In this document: one piece after another, positions 1 to 11,388 of the stretch
Numbering within the stretch: position 1 is the first letter of the stretch
Layout of the letters: each line of letters starts with the position of its first letter
Source of the DNA: JACQFZ01 sp036381895
GTDB lineage: Bacteria; Pseudomonadota; Gammaproteobacteria; Acidiferrobacterales; Sulfurifustaceae
Direction: 5' to 3'
Assembly: GCA_036381895.1 (NCBI GenBank)
Contig: DASVBY010000078.1
Coordinates: 25,867 to 89,866, forward strand
DNA length: 64,000 nucleotides
The notes under the pieces: generated by a model
The model's database searches: none
What the model was told of the DNA's origin: nothing
Seen by the model: the letters and a program-made list of their open reading frames with translations, nothing else
Program-made: the position numbers and the translations under genes

Positions 1-2
1 GT

Positions 3-857
<855 letters not shown>

Positions 858-890
858 CCCGCCGCTCGCGGCTGCAACCGGAGCAACACC

Positions 891-2087
<1,197 letters not shown>

Positions 2088-2094
2088 GGACGCG

Positions 2095-3285
2095 ATGGAT
2101 TTCAACTTCACCGAAGAGCAGACGGCACTGCAGGATACGCTCCGGCGCTTCATCGCCAAGGAGTACGGCATCGAGCGGCGGCGCGAGATCGCGCGTTCCG
2201 CCGAAGGCTTCAGCCGCGACGCCTGGCGGCAGTACGCCGAGTTCGGGGTCCTTGCCCTGCCCTTCCCGGAAGCCTACGGCGGCCTCGGCGGCTCGTCGGT
2301 CGATACGATGATCGTGATGGAAGCGTTCGGCGCCGGCCTCGTGCTCGAGCCGTACCTGCCGACGGTGGTGCTCGGCGGCGGGCTGGTGAGCGACAACGGC
2401 AGCGAGGCGCAGAAGCAGGCGCTGCTTCCCGCGATCGCCGCGGGCGAGCTGCTCCTCGCGTTCGCGCACTACGAGCCCGGCGGCCGCTACGAGCTCGAGC
2501 GCGTGGCGACCCGCGCGAAGCCCGCGGGCGACGGCTGGACGCTCGACGGCGCGAAGTCGGTGGTGCTCCACGGGGCCGCCGCCGACAAGCTGATCGTTTC
2601 CGCCCGCACCCAGGGCAGCCCGGACGATCCGAACGGCATCTCGCTCTTCATCGTCGACCGCAACGCGAACGGCCTCGCGGTGCGGGGCTATCCGACGCAG
2701 GACGGCGGCCGCGCCGCCGAAGTGGTACTGAAGGGCGTGCGCGTCGGCGCCGACGCCCTGCTCGGCCCGAAGGACCAGGCGCTCGCCGCCATCGAGCGCG
2801 CGATCGACCGCGCGAACGCGGCGCTTTGCGCCGAAGCGGTGGGGATCATGACCGCCCTCAACGCCGCGACGCTCGAGTATCTCAAGACCCGCAAGCAGTT
2901 CGGCGTCCCGATCGGCAAGTTCCAGGCGCTGCAGCACCGCATGGCGGACATGACCATCGCCGCCGAGCAGGCGCGCTCGATGATGTACCTCGCGGCGGTG
3001 AAGGCCGACGCGCGCGACGCCGCCGAGCGCCGCCGCGCGGTGGCCGGCGCCAAGGCCTACATCGCCCAGGCGGCGCGCTTCGTGGGCCAGCAGGCGGTGC
3101 AGCTGCACGGCGGCATGGGCGTGACCGACGAGCTCATCGTGAGCCACTGGTTCAAGCGCCTCACCATGATCAACGCGACCTTCGGCGACGCCGATTATCA
3201 CCTCGGCCGTTTCAGCGACATGCTCCTCGCCGAGGCGCCCGCCGAGGCGCACACCGAAACGGAGCTCCGCGAGAAAGTCGGATAA
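2095..3285 (+). CDS. acyl-CoA dehydrogenase (396 aa), partner of the preceding gene
   Basis: Second member of a tandem pair. The ATG at 2095 starts MDFNFTEEQTALQDTLRRF, close in layout to the N-terminus of its neighbour (MDLNFTAEEQAF). The usual SEPxSGSD FAD/substrate motif is replaced by AHYEPGGRYELERV near residue 122, and the C-terminal part carries QLHGGMGVTDELIVSHWFKR near 338, which keeps the QxHGGxG FAD-contact motif. The loss of the central motif fits a supporting subunit in a heteromeric enzyme. This is inferred from family knowledge and spacing. Confidence 0.92.
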   Translation: MDFNFTEEQTALQDTLRRFIAKEYGIERRREIARSAEGFSRDAWRQYAEFGVLALPFPEAYGGLGGSSVDTMIVMEAFGAGLVLEPYLPTVVLGGGLVSDNGSEAQKQALLPAIAAGELLLAFAHYEPGGRYELERVATRAKPAGDGWTLDGAKSVVLHGAAADKLIVSARTQGSPDDPNGISLFIVDRNANGLAVRGYPTQDGGRAAEVVLKGVRVGADALLGPKDQALAAIERAIDRANAALCAEAVGIMTALNAATLEYLKTRKQFGVPIGKFQALQHRMADMTIAAEQARSMMYLAAVKADARDAAERRRAVAGAKAYIAQAARFVGQQAVQLHGGMGVTDELIVSHWFKRLTMINATFGDADYHLGRFSDMLLAEAPAEAHTETELREKVG

Positions 3286-3427
3286 GGCCGTTCGACTGCC
3301 GGGCGCGCGGTCGCGCGATCGAGCGTTCGGACGCGGGCGGCGGCGTGCGCGCCGCCTCGCGGCCGGCGCCGGCGGCGGCGTTGCCGCCTTTCCCGATCAA
3401 CCCGATACTCAGGCTGCCGCAGACGCC

Positions 3428-5233
3428 ATGCCATCCAAGATCGTCAATCGCCGGGATCTCGAGTTCCAGCTCTATGAAGTGCTCGAAGCGGAGACGCTGA
3501 CCGAACGGGCGCGCTACGCCGAGCATTCGCGCGAGACGTTCGACGCTGTGATCGACACGGCGCTCGCGATCGCCGAAGAGAAGTTCGCGCCGCACAACCG
3601 CAAAGCCGACGAGCACGAACCGACGTTCGACGGAACCCGGGTGAGCATGATCCCCGAGGTCAAGGAGGCGCTCAAAGCGCTCGTCGGCGCCGGCTTCATC
3701 GCGGCGACGCACGACTACGAGCTCGGCGGCATGCAGCTTCCGGTGACCGTGGCGCAGGCCGCGCTCGCGCTGTTCAAGGGCGCCAACGTGGCCACGTCCG
3801 CCTACCCCTTCCTCACCATCGGCAACGCCAACGTCATTCACCGCTTCGGTTCCGAGGATCAGAAGCGGCGCTACCTGCCGAAGCTCCTGAGCGGCACCTG
3901 GTTCGGCACTATGGCGCTCACCGAACCGCAGGCCGGCTCCTCGCTCGCCGACATCGCCACCACGGCCACGCCCAACCCGGACGGCACCTACTCGATCCGC
4001 GGCAGCAAGATCTTCATCTCGGCCGGCGATCACGAGCTCACCGAGAACATCGTGCATCTGGTGCTCGCGAAGATTCCGGGCGGACCGCCGGGCGTGAAGG
4101 GAATTTCGCTCTTCATCGTGCCGAAGTACCGCGTGCTGGCGGACGGGAGCCTCGGTTCGCGCAACGACGTGACGCTCGCAGGCCTGATCCACAAGATGGG
4201 CTACCGCGGCACCACCTCGACGATGCTCTCCTTCGGCGAGAAGGGGCAGTGCGTCGGCGAGCTCGTCGGCGAGCCGCACCGCGGGCTCTCGTACATGTTC
4301 CACATGATGAACGAGGCGCGCATCGGCGTCGGCATGGGCGCAGTGATGCTCGGGTACACCGGCTACCTGCACGCCCTCGAGTACGCGCGCGAGCGCCCGC
4401 AGGGCCGGCCGCTCGACGGCAAGGACCCGCAGGCGCGGCCGATCCCGATCGTACGCCACCCCGACGTGCGGCGCATGTTGCTCGCCGCGAAGAGCTACGT
4501 GGAGGGCGGGCTCGCGCTCGGCCTCTACGCCGCGCGGCTGGTCGACGAGCAGCGCACCGCACCCACGCCGGCCGCGCAGCACCAGGCCGGGCGGCTGCTC
4601 GATCTGCTGACGCCGGTGGTCAAGTCGTGGCCGTCGCAGTACTGTCTCGAGGCGAACAGCCTCGCGATCCAGGTGCACGGCGGCTACGGCTACACGCGCG
4701 AGTATCCCGTCGAGCAGTTCTACCGCGACAACCGCCTCAACCCGATCCACGAAGGCACCCACGGCATCCAGGCGCTCGACCTCCTCGGCCGCAAGACCGT
4801 GGTGGACGGCGGCGAGGGGCTCCGGGCCCTCGGCGCTGCGATGGCGCAGGACATCGAGCGCGCGCTCGGGCACGCCGACACGGCGCTGCAGCAATACGCC
4901 GCGGCGCTGCGGCAGACCTGGGAACGCCTGATGGCCGTCACCCGCCTCCTGACCGGCGGGCTGCGCGCCGATCCCGCCGGGACGCTCGCGAACGCCGCGG
5001 TCTACCTCGACGCCTTCGGCCACACCGTGGTCGCGTGGCTGTGGCTGCGCCAGGCGCTCGCCGCCGCGCGCGGACTCGCGCACGGTCCCGAGAGCGATCG
5101 GGATTTCTACCGCGGCAAGCTCGCCGCGGCGCGCTACTTCTTCCACTGGGAGCTCCCGAAGACCGGGCCGCAGCTCGATCTGCTCGAACGCCGCGACCGC
5201 ACGTGTCTCGACGCGCAGCCCGAGTGGTTGTGA
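3428..5233 (+). CDS. long acyl-CoA dehydrogenase with extra C-terminal domain (601 aa)
   Basis: FAD-dependent acyl-CoA dehydrogenase of the ~600-residue class. MALTEPQAGSSLADI near residue 158 is the FAD/substrate motif; QVHGGYGYTREYPVEQFYRD near 416 and HEGTHGIQALDLLGRK near 441 carry the FAD-contact residues and the glutamate at the medium-chain catalytic-base position. The last ~130 residues, after LGRK, match the layout of the acyl-CoA dehydrogenase C-terminal domain found in this class. A 142-base gap, larger than the other spacings in the run, precedes it. Likely acts in the same acyl-CoA pathway as its neighbours. Confidence 0.93.
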   Translation: MPSKIVNRRDLEFQLYEVLEAETLTERARYAEHSRETFDAVIDTALAIAEEKFAPHNRKADEHEPTFDGTRVSMIPEVKEALKALVGAGFIAATHDYELGGMQLPVTVAQAALALFKGANVATSAYPFLTIGNANVIHRFGSEDQKRRYLPKLLSGTWFGTMALTEPQAGSSLADIATTATPNPDGTYSIRGSKIFISAGDHELTENIVHLVLAKIPGGPPGVKGISLFIVPKYRVLADGSLGSRNDVTLAGLIHKMGYRGTTSTMLSFGEKGQCVGELVGEPHRGLSYMFHMMNEARIGVGMGAVMLGYTGYLHALEYARERPQGRPLDGKDPQARPIPIVRHPDVRRMLLAAKSYVEGGLALGLYAARLVDEQRTAPTPAAQHQAGRLLDLLTPVVKSWPSQYCLEANSLAIQVHGGYGYTREYPVEQFYRDNRLNPIHEGTHGIQALDLLGRKTVVDGGEGLRALGAAMAQDIERALGHADTALQQYAAALRQTWERLMAVTRLLTGGLRADPAGTLANAAVYLDAFGHTVVAWLWLRQALAAARGLAHGPESDRDFYRGKLAAARYFFHWELPKTGPQLDLLERRDRTCLDAQPEWL

Positions 5234-5258
5234 TCCGCAACAGGAACGCCGCTATCCC

Positions 5259-5708
5259 ATGACCGCCGATTCGATTCCTCCGGGGTTCACGCCTATCACC
5301 CGCACCGGTCCGTTTCTCGACCTGTTCGGCCCCGTTTACGTGAAGAGCGAAGACAGCTCGACGATCGTCGCCGTGCGCGTCGGCGACAAGCATTTGAACA
5401 CGCTCGGCATCGCGCACGGCGGCATGCTCGTGACGCTCGCCGACAGCGCTCTCGGCATCAATCTGTCGCGCGCGCTCGACGCGCCGCGCCCGATGGTGAC
5501 CGTGAGCCTGTCGACCGATTTCCTGCAGCCCGCGCGGCGCGGCGACTGGCTCGAGGCGCACGTGCAAGTGCAGCGCGTCGGGGTGCATCTCGCGTTCGCG
5601 AGCTGCCACCTCAAGGTCGGCGATCGCCTGATCCTGCGGGCGAGCGGGGTGTTCGCGATCATCGGCTCCGACGTTCCCCTGCCCGCACGCGAGGGCTTCG
5701 ACGGCTGA
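5259..5708 (+). CDS. PaaI-family hotdog thioesterase (149 aa)
   Basis: Hydrolyses acyl- or aryl-CoA thioesters, often to recover CoA from dead-end intermediates. The single hotdog domain shows LGIAHGGMLVTLADSALG around residue 48-65, the HGG-plus-Asp signature of PaaI-type enzymes, followed by TVSLSTDFLQPARRGD and a terminal ASGVFAIIG strand. It starts 25 bases after the long acyl-CoA dehydrogenase and is probably in the same transcript. Substrate unknown. Confidence 0.88.
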   Translation: MTADSIPPGFTPITRTGPFLDLFGPVYVKSEDSSTIVAVRVGDKHLNTLGIAHGGMLVTLADSALGINLSRALDAPRPMVTVSLSTDFLQPARRGDWLEAHVQVQRVGVHLAFASCHLKVGDRLILRASGVFAIIGSDVPLPAREGFDG

Positions 5709-5714
5709 GCGCCG

Positions 5715-6437
5715 ATGGCCAAGATCCACGTCCTGCTGACGAAGAAGGAGCTCGACCGCGAGCGCCTGCCGGGCAAGGTCGTGGTCGTGCTCGATATCCT
5801 CTTCGCCACCACGTCGATCGTCGCGGCGCTCGCGCACGGCGCGGCCGAGGTCGTTCCGGCGCTCGACGGGGACGCGGCGCTCGCCGAAGCCCGGGGGCGC
5901 GATCCGGCGACCTGCGTGCTCGCCGGCGAGCTCAATGCCGAAACCCTTCCCGGCTTCTGGCATCCGACGCCGCTCGCACTCATGCGCGCGGACATCGCCG
6001 GCAAGAGCTTGATCTACTGCACGACCAACGGCACCGTGGCGCTGCACAAGTCCGCCCGGGCCGATCACGTGTACGCGGCCGCGCTCGTCAACGGCCGCGC
6101 GGTCGTCGAGCGCATCGTGCAGGCGCACGGCGACGAGACCGTGCTCATCGTGTGCTCGGGGTCGGCGGACAACTTCAATCTCGAGGACTTCTACGGCGCC
6201 GGGCACTTCGTGTCGCTGTTCCGCCGGCTCGCCCCGGAACGCTACGAATACACCGACGCCGCCGCGGCGGCCGAGACCCTGTACGCGCACGCCGACGCCA
6301 TGGAATGCCTCACCCGCGCGCGCGTCGGGCGCATGATGCTCGAACGCCGGCTGGAGGACGAGATCCGCTTCGCCGCCCAGAAGGACCGCTTCGACGTCGT
6401 GCCCAAGCTCGCGAACGGGCTGCTGCGGCCGGTTTGA
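5715..6437 (+). CDS. ComB family protein (2-phosphosulfolactate phosphatase-like, 240 aa)
   Basis: ComB enzymes remove phosphate from 2-phosphosulfolactate in the archaeal coenzyme M pathway; many bacterial homologues have no proven substrate. Family features seen are VVVLDILFATTSIVAAL near residue 23, LAGELNAETLPGFWHPTP near 74, and YCTTNGTVAL near 103. It follows the thioesterase by 6 bases, so it sits in the acyl-CoA run. No ComA or ComC gene is nearby, so a role in coenzyme M synthesis is unlikely. The phosphatase activity is by family only. Confidence 0.82.
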   Translation: MAKIHVLLTKKELDRERLPGKVVVVLDILFATTSIVAALAHGAAEVVPALDGDAALAEARGRDPATCVLAGELNAETLPGFWHPTPLALMRADIAGKSLIYCTTNGTVALHKSARADHVYAAALVNGRAVVERIVQAHGDETVLIVCSGSADNFNLEDFYGAGHFVSLFRRLAPERYEYTDAAAAAETLYAHADAMECLTRARVGRMMLERRLEDEIRFAAQKDRFDVVPKLANGLLRPV

Positions 6438-6639
6438 AGGAGTGAATACCGCAGAGCGCGCGGAGGCATTCGGGCCGGCGCGACCGCGCCCGAAACCGCC
6501 TGGCGCAATGCGGCGGCACGTTTTCTTCGGTGGACGCGCCGTCGGGTCGCTGCGTGCGCTCGCGCCCCTTGCGCCTACGGCGCGGTTCGCGCGGCCCTGC
6601 AGTTAACATCGATCGCCGTCCGGCTATCGGGAGCTTCAT

Positions 6640-7524
6640 ATGCAGCACGAGTACGCGACGATCAACGGCATCAGGCTTCACTACGTCACCGCCGGCAGCG
6701 GACCGCTGATCCTGTTCCTGCACGGGTTTCCCGAATTCTGGTACGCGTGGACGAAGCAGCTCGAGGAGTTCTCGCGCGACCATCGGGCGGTCGCACCCGA
6801 TATGCGCGGCTACAACCTCTCGGAAAAGCCCGAGGGCGTCGAGGCGTACCGCGCCAAGCACCTGATCGAGGACGTGCGGCTGTTGATCGAGCACCTCGGC
6901 GGGCCGCCGTGCGTGCTCGTCGCCCACGACTGGGGCGGCGCCGTCGCCTGGAGCTTCGCGGCGGCGCACCCCGAGTATCTGTCGCATCTCGTGATCATCA
7001 ACGCCCCGCACCCGGTTCCCTTCGCCCGTGCGCTGCGCGACGATCCCGAACAGATCGCGGCCAGCCAGTACATGCTGCTCCTGCGCGACCCGAAGGCCGA
7101 GCGCGTACTGTCGGAGAACGACTGCCGCCGGCTCGCGAACATGCTGACCGCGTTCGCCGACGGCCGCGCCGGCTGGCCTTCCGCGGCCGACCTCGCACGC
7201 TACCGCGAAGCCTGGTCGCAGCCGGGCGCGCTCACCGCCGCGCTCAACTACTACCGCGCCTCCCCGCTCCACCCCCGGGCGCCCGACTCGCCCGGAGCCG
7301 CCGCGCTCGCGCTCGACCCGCGCCGGTTCACGGTCACCGTACCGACCCTCGTCGTCTGGGGCGAACGCGACCGGGCGCTGCGACCGGTGCTGCTCGACGG
7401 CCTGCACGAGGTCGTTCCGAACATGACGGTCACGCGCATCGCCGAAGGTTCGCACTGGGTGGTTCACGAGCATCCCGATCTCGTGAATAGGCTCATTCGC
7501 CGGTTCATCGCCGCCCCCGCGTAG
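6640..7524 (+). CDS. alpha/beta hydrolase, epoxide hydrolase/haloalkane dehalogenase-like (294 aa)
   Basis: Alpha/beta-hydrolase fold. The oxyanion motif LHGFPEFWYAW is near residue 27, and the nucleophile elbow VAHDWGGAVAW near residue 92 has Asp rather than Ser, which points to epoxide hydrolases and dehalogenases. A late acid/histidine region contains WGERDRAL near 242 and GSHWVVHEHP near 270. The ATG at 6640 is preceded by GGGAG. A 202-base gap with no recognised feature separates it from the ComB homologue, so it may have its own promoter. The exact substrate is not determinable. Confidence 0.88.
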   Translation: MQHEYATINGIRLHYVTAGSGPLILFLHGFPEFWYAWTKQLEEFSRDHRAVAPDMRGYNLSEKPEGVEAYRAKHLIEDVRLLIEHLGGPPCVLVAHDWGGAVAWSFAAAHPEYLSHLVIINAPHPVPFARALRDDPEQIAASQYMLLLRDPKAERVLSENDCRRLANMLTAFADGRAGWPSAADLARYREAWSQPGALTAALNYYRASPLHPRAPDSPGAAALALDPRRFTVTVPTLVVWGERDRALRPVLLDGLHEVVPNMTVTRIAEGSHWVVHEHPDLVNRLIRRFIAAPA

Positions 7525-7594
7525 CCCGCGGCTGCGCGCGCGCCGGGTTTGTTGCTACCATGCGGCGTCCGCAACGTTACGAACGGGAACGGCC

Positions 7595-8053
7595 ATGCCC
7601 AAGACCGAGATAAAGAGCATCGATGAGCTGCGCCGCCAGGTCGGCCAGGACGTGGCGGTGAGCGACTGGCTCACCGTGACGCAGGAGCGCATCGACCGGT
7701 TCGCCGACGCCACCAGCGATCACCAGTGGATCCACGTCGACCGCGAACGCGCGGCGCAGTCGCCGTTCGGCACCACCATCGCGCACGGCTTCCTCACGCT
7801 GTCGCTGATCCCGTACTTCACCAACGAGACGTTCACGTTCCCGCCGTCGCGCATGACGATCAACTACGGCCTGAACCGGGTGCGCTTCACCGCGCCGGTG
7901 CGCAGCGGCAGCCGCGTGCGCGCGCGCTTTCGCCTGCTCGGCCTGGAAGATGTCCCGGGCGGCGTGCAGATGAACTGGCAGATCACGATCGAGCTCGAGG
8001 GCAGCGAGAAGCCCGCCTGCGTCGCGGAAACGATCTCGCGCCGCTACGACTGA
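7595..8053 (+). CDS. MaoC-family (R)-specific enoyl-CoA hydratase-like protein (152 aa)
   Basis: Single hotdog MaoC domain. FADATSDHQWIHVDRERA near residue 40-57 holds the Asp/His pair of the hydratase-2 motif, and FGTTIAHGFLTLSLIPYF near 61 is the second conserved block. Such proteins hydrate enoyl-CoA during beta-oxidation or supply (R)-3-hydroxyacyl-CoA. Full length for the family. The location between an epoxide-hydrolase-like enzyme and a quinone oxidoreductase fits the acyl-CoA degradation theme. Confidence 0.9.
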   Translation: MPKTEIKSIDELRRQVGQDVAVSDWLTVTQERIDRFADATSDHQWIHVDRERAAQSPFGTTIAHGFLTLSLIPYFTNETFTFPPSRMTINYGLNRVRFTAPVRSGSRVRARFRLLGLEDVPGGVQMNWQITIELEGSEKPACVAETISRRYD

Positions 8054-8136
8054 GCCGCGGTCGCACGTCCGATGTTGCACATGCAGTTTCGCACCGCTAG
8101 CCTGTGCGCCGACCGTAATCCTGCGGAGTGAGGAAC

Positions 8137-9117
8137 ATGAAAGCGCTGCTGTGTACCGAGCTCGGCTCGTTCGACAAGCTCACGGTCCAGGACGTGCCGT
8201 CGCCGCGCCCGGGCGCCGGTCAGGTGGTGGTCGACGTGAAAGCGAGCTCGATCAACTTCCCGGACGCGCTCATGGTGAGGGGGCTGTACCAGGTGAAGCC
8301 GCCGCTGCCCTTCTCCCCGGGCGCCGAGCTCGCCGGCGTGGTGAAGGAGTTGGGCGCCGGCGTCACCCACTTCAAGCCGGGCGACCGCGTCGTCGGCTTC
8401 TGCGGCTGGGGCGGCTTCGCGGAGGAAGCGCTCGCACCGGCCGATCGGCTCATGCCGCTCCCTGCGGGCATGGACTTCGAGATCGCCGCCGCTTTCGGGC
8501 TCACCTACTGCACCTCGCTGCATGCGCTGCAGGAGTGCGGGCGGCTCGAGGCCGGCGAGACGCTGCTCGTGCTCGGCGCTGCGGGCGGCGTCGGCCTCGC
8601 CGCGGTCGAGATCGGCAAGATCATGGGCGCACGCGTGATCGCGGCGGCGTCGAGCGACGAGAAGCTCGCCGTGTGCCGCCAGGCGGGCGCGGACGAAACC
8701 ATCAACTACAGCACGCAGGACCTCCGGCAGCGTCTCAAAGAGATCACGGGCGATGCGGGCGTGGACGTCGTGTACGACCCGGTCGGGGGCCCGTATTCGG
8801 AACCGGCGCTGCGATCCACCGGCTGGGGCGGGCGTTTCCTCGTCGTCGGCTTCGCCGCGGGCGAAATACCGAGAATCCCGCTGAACCTGGCGCTCCTCAA
8901 GGAGCGCTCGATCATCGGCGTCTACTGGGGCGATTGGACACGGCACGATCCCGCCGGCCACCGGCGCAACGTCGAGCAGCTCGTGCGCTGGATGGCCGAG
9001 GGCAAGATCCGCCCGGTGATCAGCGAGCGCGTGGCGCTGCGCGACACGCCCGCCGCACTCGAGCGCCTCACGCAGCGCAAGGTGACCGGCAAGATTGTCG
9101 TGCTGCCGGAGGCCTGA
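8137..9117 (+). CDS. NADPH:quinone oxidoreductase family protein (326 aa)
   Basis: Zinc-free medium-chain dehydrogenase/reductase. The N-terminal GroES-like part has PGAELAGVVKELGAGVTHF near residue 62, and the nucleotide-binding motif VLGAAGGVGLAAVEIG lies near residue 145. ADETINYS and DVVYDPVGG are typical of quinone oxidoreductase/zeta-crystallin-like enzymes. The ATG at 8137 was chosen because GGAG lies at a normal distance upstream; the GTG at 8128 overlaps that site and is unlikely. Last gene of the plus-strand run; convergent with the M48 protease gene. Confidence 0.9.
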   Translation: MKALLCTELGSFDKLTVQDVPSPRPGAGQVVVDVKASSINFPDALMVRGLYQVKPPLPFSPGAELAGVVKELGAGVTHFKPGDRVVGFCGWGGFAEEALAPADRLMPLPAGMDFEIAAAFGLTYCTSLHALQECGRLEAGETLLVLGAAGGVGLAAVEIGKIMGARVIAAASSDEKLAVCRQAGADETINYSTQDLRQRLKEITGDAGVDVVYDPVGGPYSEPALRSTGWGGRFLVVGFAAGEIPRIPLNLALLKERSIIGVYWGDWTRHDPAGHRRNVEQLVRWMAEGKIRPVISERVALRDTPAALERLTQRKVTGKIVVLPEA

Positions 9118-9249
9118 GCGGCGCGCGCTGCGGCGGCGGCGCTCGTCTCGACATCCGGACTTCTCCTGTCGTACGAAGCGAGCGCGCGTGGACCACGCGG
9201 CGCGGCGTTGACGCCGCCGCGCGCGGAGCGCCGCGCGTGGCGGCGCCCG

Positions 9250-10266
9250 CTAGCTCCCGCCGCGAAACCGCCGCAGACGCTCTGCGGTCGGCGGATGCGA
9301 CGACAGGTACGCCAGCGCACCGCCTGGCCCCCGGCGCTGCTGCTCGAGGCGCTCCATGAGATTCGCGAAGTGCGCCGGCTCGATGCCGCGGCGCGTCAGG
9401 TATTCGTAGGCGTACCGATCCGCCTCGTGCTCGAACGCCTGCGAGTACTGCGCCTCGACGAGCAGCGTCGGGAGTGCTGCCACCATCGCCGACGTCGAGG
9501 ACACGTCGCCCGTTAGCAGCACCGCCAGCAAGCCCATCGCGGAGCTCTGCAGCGCCCGTCGCAGTCCGTGGCGATGCGCCACGTGCCCGAACTCGTGCGC
9601 GAGCACCGCGATCACTTCCTCGTCGCGCTGCGCGAGCTGCACCAGCTCGTCGGTCAGCACGATGGCGCCGGAGGGCAGCGCCAGCGCATTGGCGCCGATG
9701 CGCCCGCCGCTGCGGAAGTGCAGCGTATAGCTGAAGCCCTGCGGCTGCTCGGCCGCCATGCGCGCGAAATGCCCGGCGAGCCGTTCGCGCGTTTCCGCTT
9801 CGAGCGCCGATGGGCGCAGCACGGCACGGTCCAGCAGCTCGAGCGCGCTCGCGCCGATCGCCGCGTTGGTCTCGACCGGGAGCGCGAACGCCACCGCCCG
9901 CGCGGCCTCCGGGATGCCGAAGCGCACGAGCATCCACGAGAATGCGACGACCGCGGCGAGCGCGACGAGAATGTAGCGCGCCCGGCTTTCGAGCGCGTAC
10001 AGGAAGCGCGGCGCCCGCGCACGCCCGAACGCCGCGAGCAGCCGGTCGACCGCGTCGTTGTCCGGCGTCTCGAAGCGCGCGCCGTCCGGGAAGACGAATG
10101 CGCGCGGGATATTGCCGACGCGTTCGCTGATCCGCAGCTCGCGGATGGAGGCGCGCGGAAGCCCGGCATCGTCGAACCAGACGGCACCGTCGCGGCCGAG
10201 GTGCAGCACCGCCGGGCGGCCGCGCGACGTGCGCCCGTCGTAGTAGATTCCGGCGAGCCGGCTCAT
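9250..10266 (-). CDS. M48 family zinc metalloprotease, membrane-anchored (338 aa)
   Basis: Zinc protease with VLAHEFGHVAHRHGLRRAL (HExxH) in its centre and AFEHEADRYAYEYL further on, which supplies the third zinc ligand. An N-terminal ~80-residue part resembling a WG/DUF-type sensor is followed by one predicted membrane segment (YILVALAAVVAFSWMLV). The ATG at 10266 overlaps the TGA of yjgN as ATGA, so translation is coupled. M48 proteases act in envelope quality control; pairing with YjgN is seen in other proteobacteria, to my knowledge. The frame stays open upstream through yjgN, which is an artefact of high GC. Confidence 0.9.
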   Translation of the reverse strand: MSRLAGIYYDGRTSRGRPAVLHLGRDGAVWFDDAGLPRASIRELRISERVGNIPRAFVFPDGARFETPDNDAVDRLLAAFGRARAPRFLYALESRARYILVALAAVVAFSWMLVRFGIPEAARAVAFALPVETNAAIGASALELLDRAVLRPSALEAETRERLAGHFARMAAEQPQGFSYTLHFRSGGRIGANALALPSGAIVLTDELVQLAQRDEEVIAVLAHEFGHVAHRHGLRRALQSSAMGLLAVLLTGDVSSTSAMVAALPTLLVEAQYSQAFEHEADRYAYEYLTRRGIEPAHFANLMERLEQQRRGPGGALAYLSSHPPTAERLRRFRGGS

Positions 10267-11267
10267 ACCCCGATCGCGAGATCGAACATCTCCCCGATCT
10301 CCTCGCCCGTGCTCGTCACCTTCTGCTGCTCGCCGGCGGCGAACGCATCGAGCTCGCCGGCCGCCAGGAGCTGCAGATGCTCGATGCGATACCTGGCGAG
10401 GCGGACCTTGGCCCAGGGAATGTACAGCCCGAGCGTGAGTGCGATGCCGACGAGGTTCGTCAGGTGCAGCAGCGCCAGGTCGCGGGCGCGCTGGTCGCTG
10501 CGCAGACGATGCGGACCGATGCGGCTGTGGTTGTAGACCAGGTTGGCGAGGTGCGCGCTCAGATACGAGTGCAGGCCGAGGTAGAACAGTCCGCCGACGG
10601 CGAGCACGAGCGGCAGCGAGATCCGCGCGAGCCCGTACACCACCATCCCGCCGCCGACCAGCAGCACCAGTATCGGCACGAACAGCTCGTAGAAGTCGCG
10701 CGTGCGCGCGCTGAACGTGAACGGCGTCGTGCCGTACATGGTGTTGCCGATCACGACCTCCTTCTGCCGCCGCACGATGTACGGATAGATCAGCCCGAAC
10801 GTGAAAGGGATCAGCATCGGCATCCACAGGAATGCCCCCGCCGCTTCCCGGTACTTGCCTTTGAAATCGAAGCGTATGTTGCGAAACGCCGTGTTGCGGG
10901 CGCGAAAGGCGAGCGACCGGACGACCAGCCACGGCATGGCGCCCGCGAACACGAGCGACAGCACCATCGCCGCCGGCGGATAGAACTCGTTGGCGGCGCT
11001 GTAGGCGACGAATACGCCGAAGGCGATGAGGCGCCCGCGCAGGATGACGCGCGGGTCGGCCAGATACTCGAACGCCGCGTCGCCGAGCCGGGTGTTGCCG
11101 TAGAAGTAGCGCTGCCGGCGCACCTTGGCCCAGGCAGAGTAGATGCCGAGAGTGAGAATGGTGAGCAGGATGTTGACGATCCAGATCCGGAAATACTCGC
11201 CCCCGCGCCCGTGAAACGCGAACGGCATCGCGCGCCGCGCGCTCGCGGCCGCCGCCGTGGCTTGCAT
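10263..11267 (-). CDS. YjgN/DUF898 family inner-membrane protein (334 aa)
   Basis: Integral membrane protein of the YjgN family. FHGRGGEYFRIWIVNILLTI near residue 18 and LGIYSAWAKVRRQRYFYGNT near 40 are hallmark DUF898 motifs; the second half repeats the theme with LTLGLYIPWAKVRLARYRIEH. Several hydrophobic segments are visible, probably 7-8. Biochemical role unknown. First gene of a two-gene unit with the M48 protease. Confidence 0.9.
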   Translation of the reverse strand: MQATAAAASARRAMPFAFHGRGGEYFRIWIVNILLTILTLGIYSAWAKVRRQRYFYGNTRLGDAAFEYLADPRVILRGRLIAFGVFVAYSAANEFYPPAAMVLSLVFAGAMPWLVVRSLAFRARNTAFRNIRFDFKGKYREAAGAFLWMPMLIPFTFGLIYPYIVRRQKEVVIGNTMYGTTPFTFSARTRDFYELFVPILVLLVGGGMVVYGLARISLPLVLAVGGLFYLGLHSYLSAHLANLVYNHSRIGPHRLRSDQRARDLALLHLTNLVGIALTLGLYIPWAKVRLARYRIEHLQLLAAGELDAFAAGEQQKVTSTGEEIGEMFDLAIGV

Positions 11268-11388
11268 GAAACCTCCCCTTGGTTTTGGTTAGAGTCGTTT
11301 CAATGCAGTATAGCCGCCGGAACCGGGCAGCGCGGGGGCGGTGACACGTGATCGGCGAGCAGCGGCGGGTAGACCCGCGCGCGTGCGT

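Noticed and set aside
9201..9218. GCGGCG/CGCCGC hairpin between convergent quinone oxidoreductase and M48 genes
   Set aside because: Six-bp GC stem with a 4-base loop and no T-run; expected often by chance in this GC-rich DNA.
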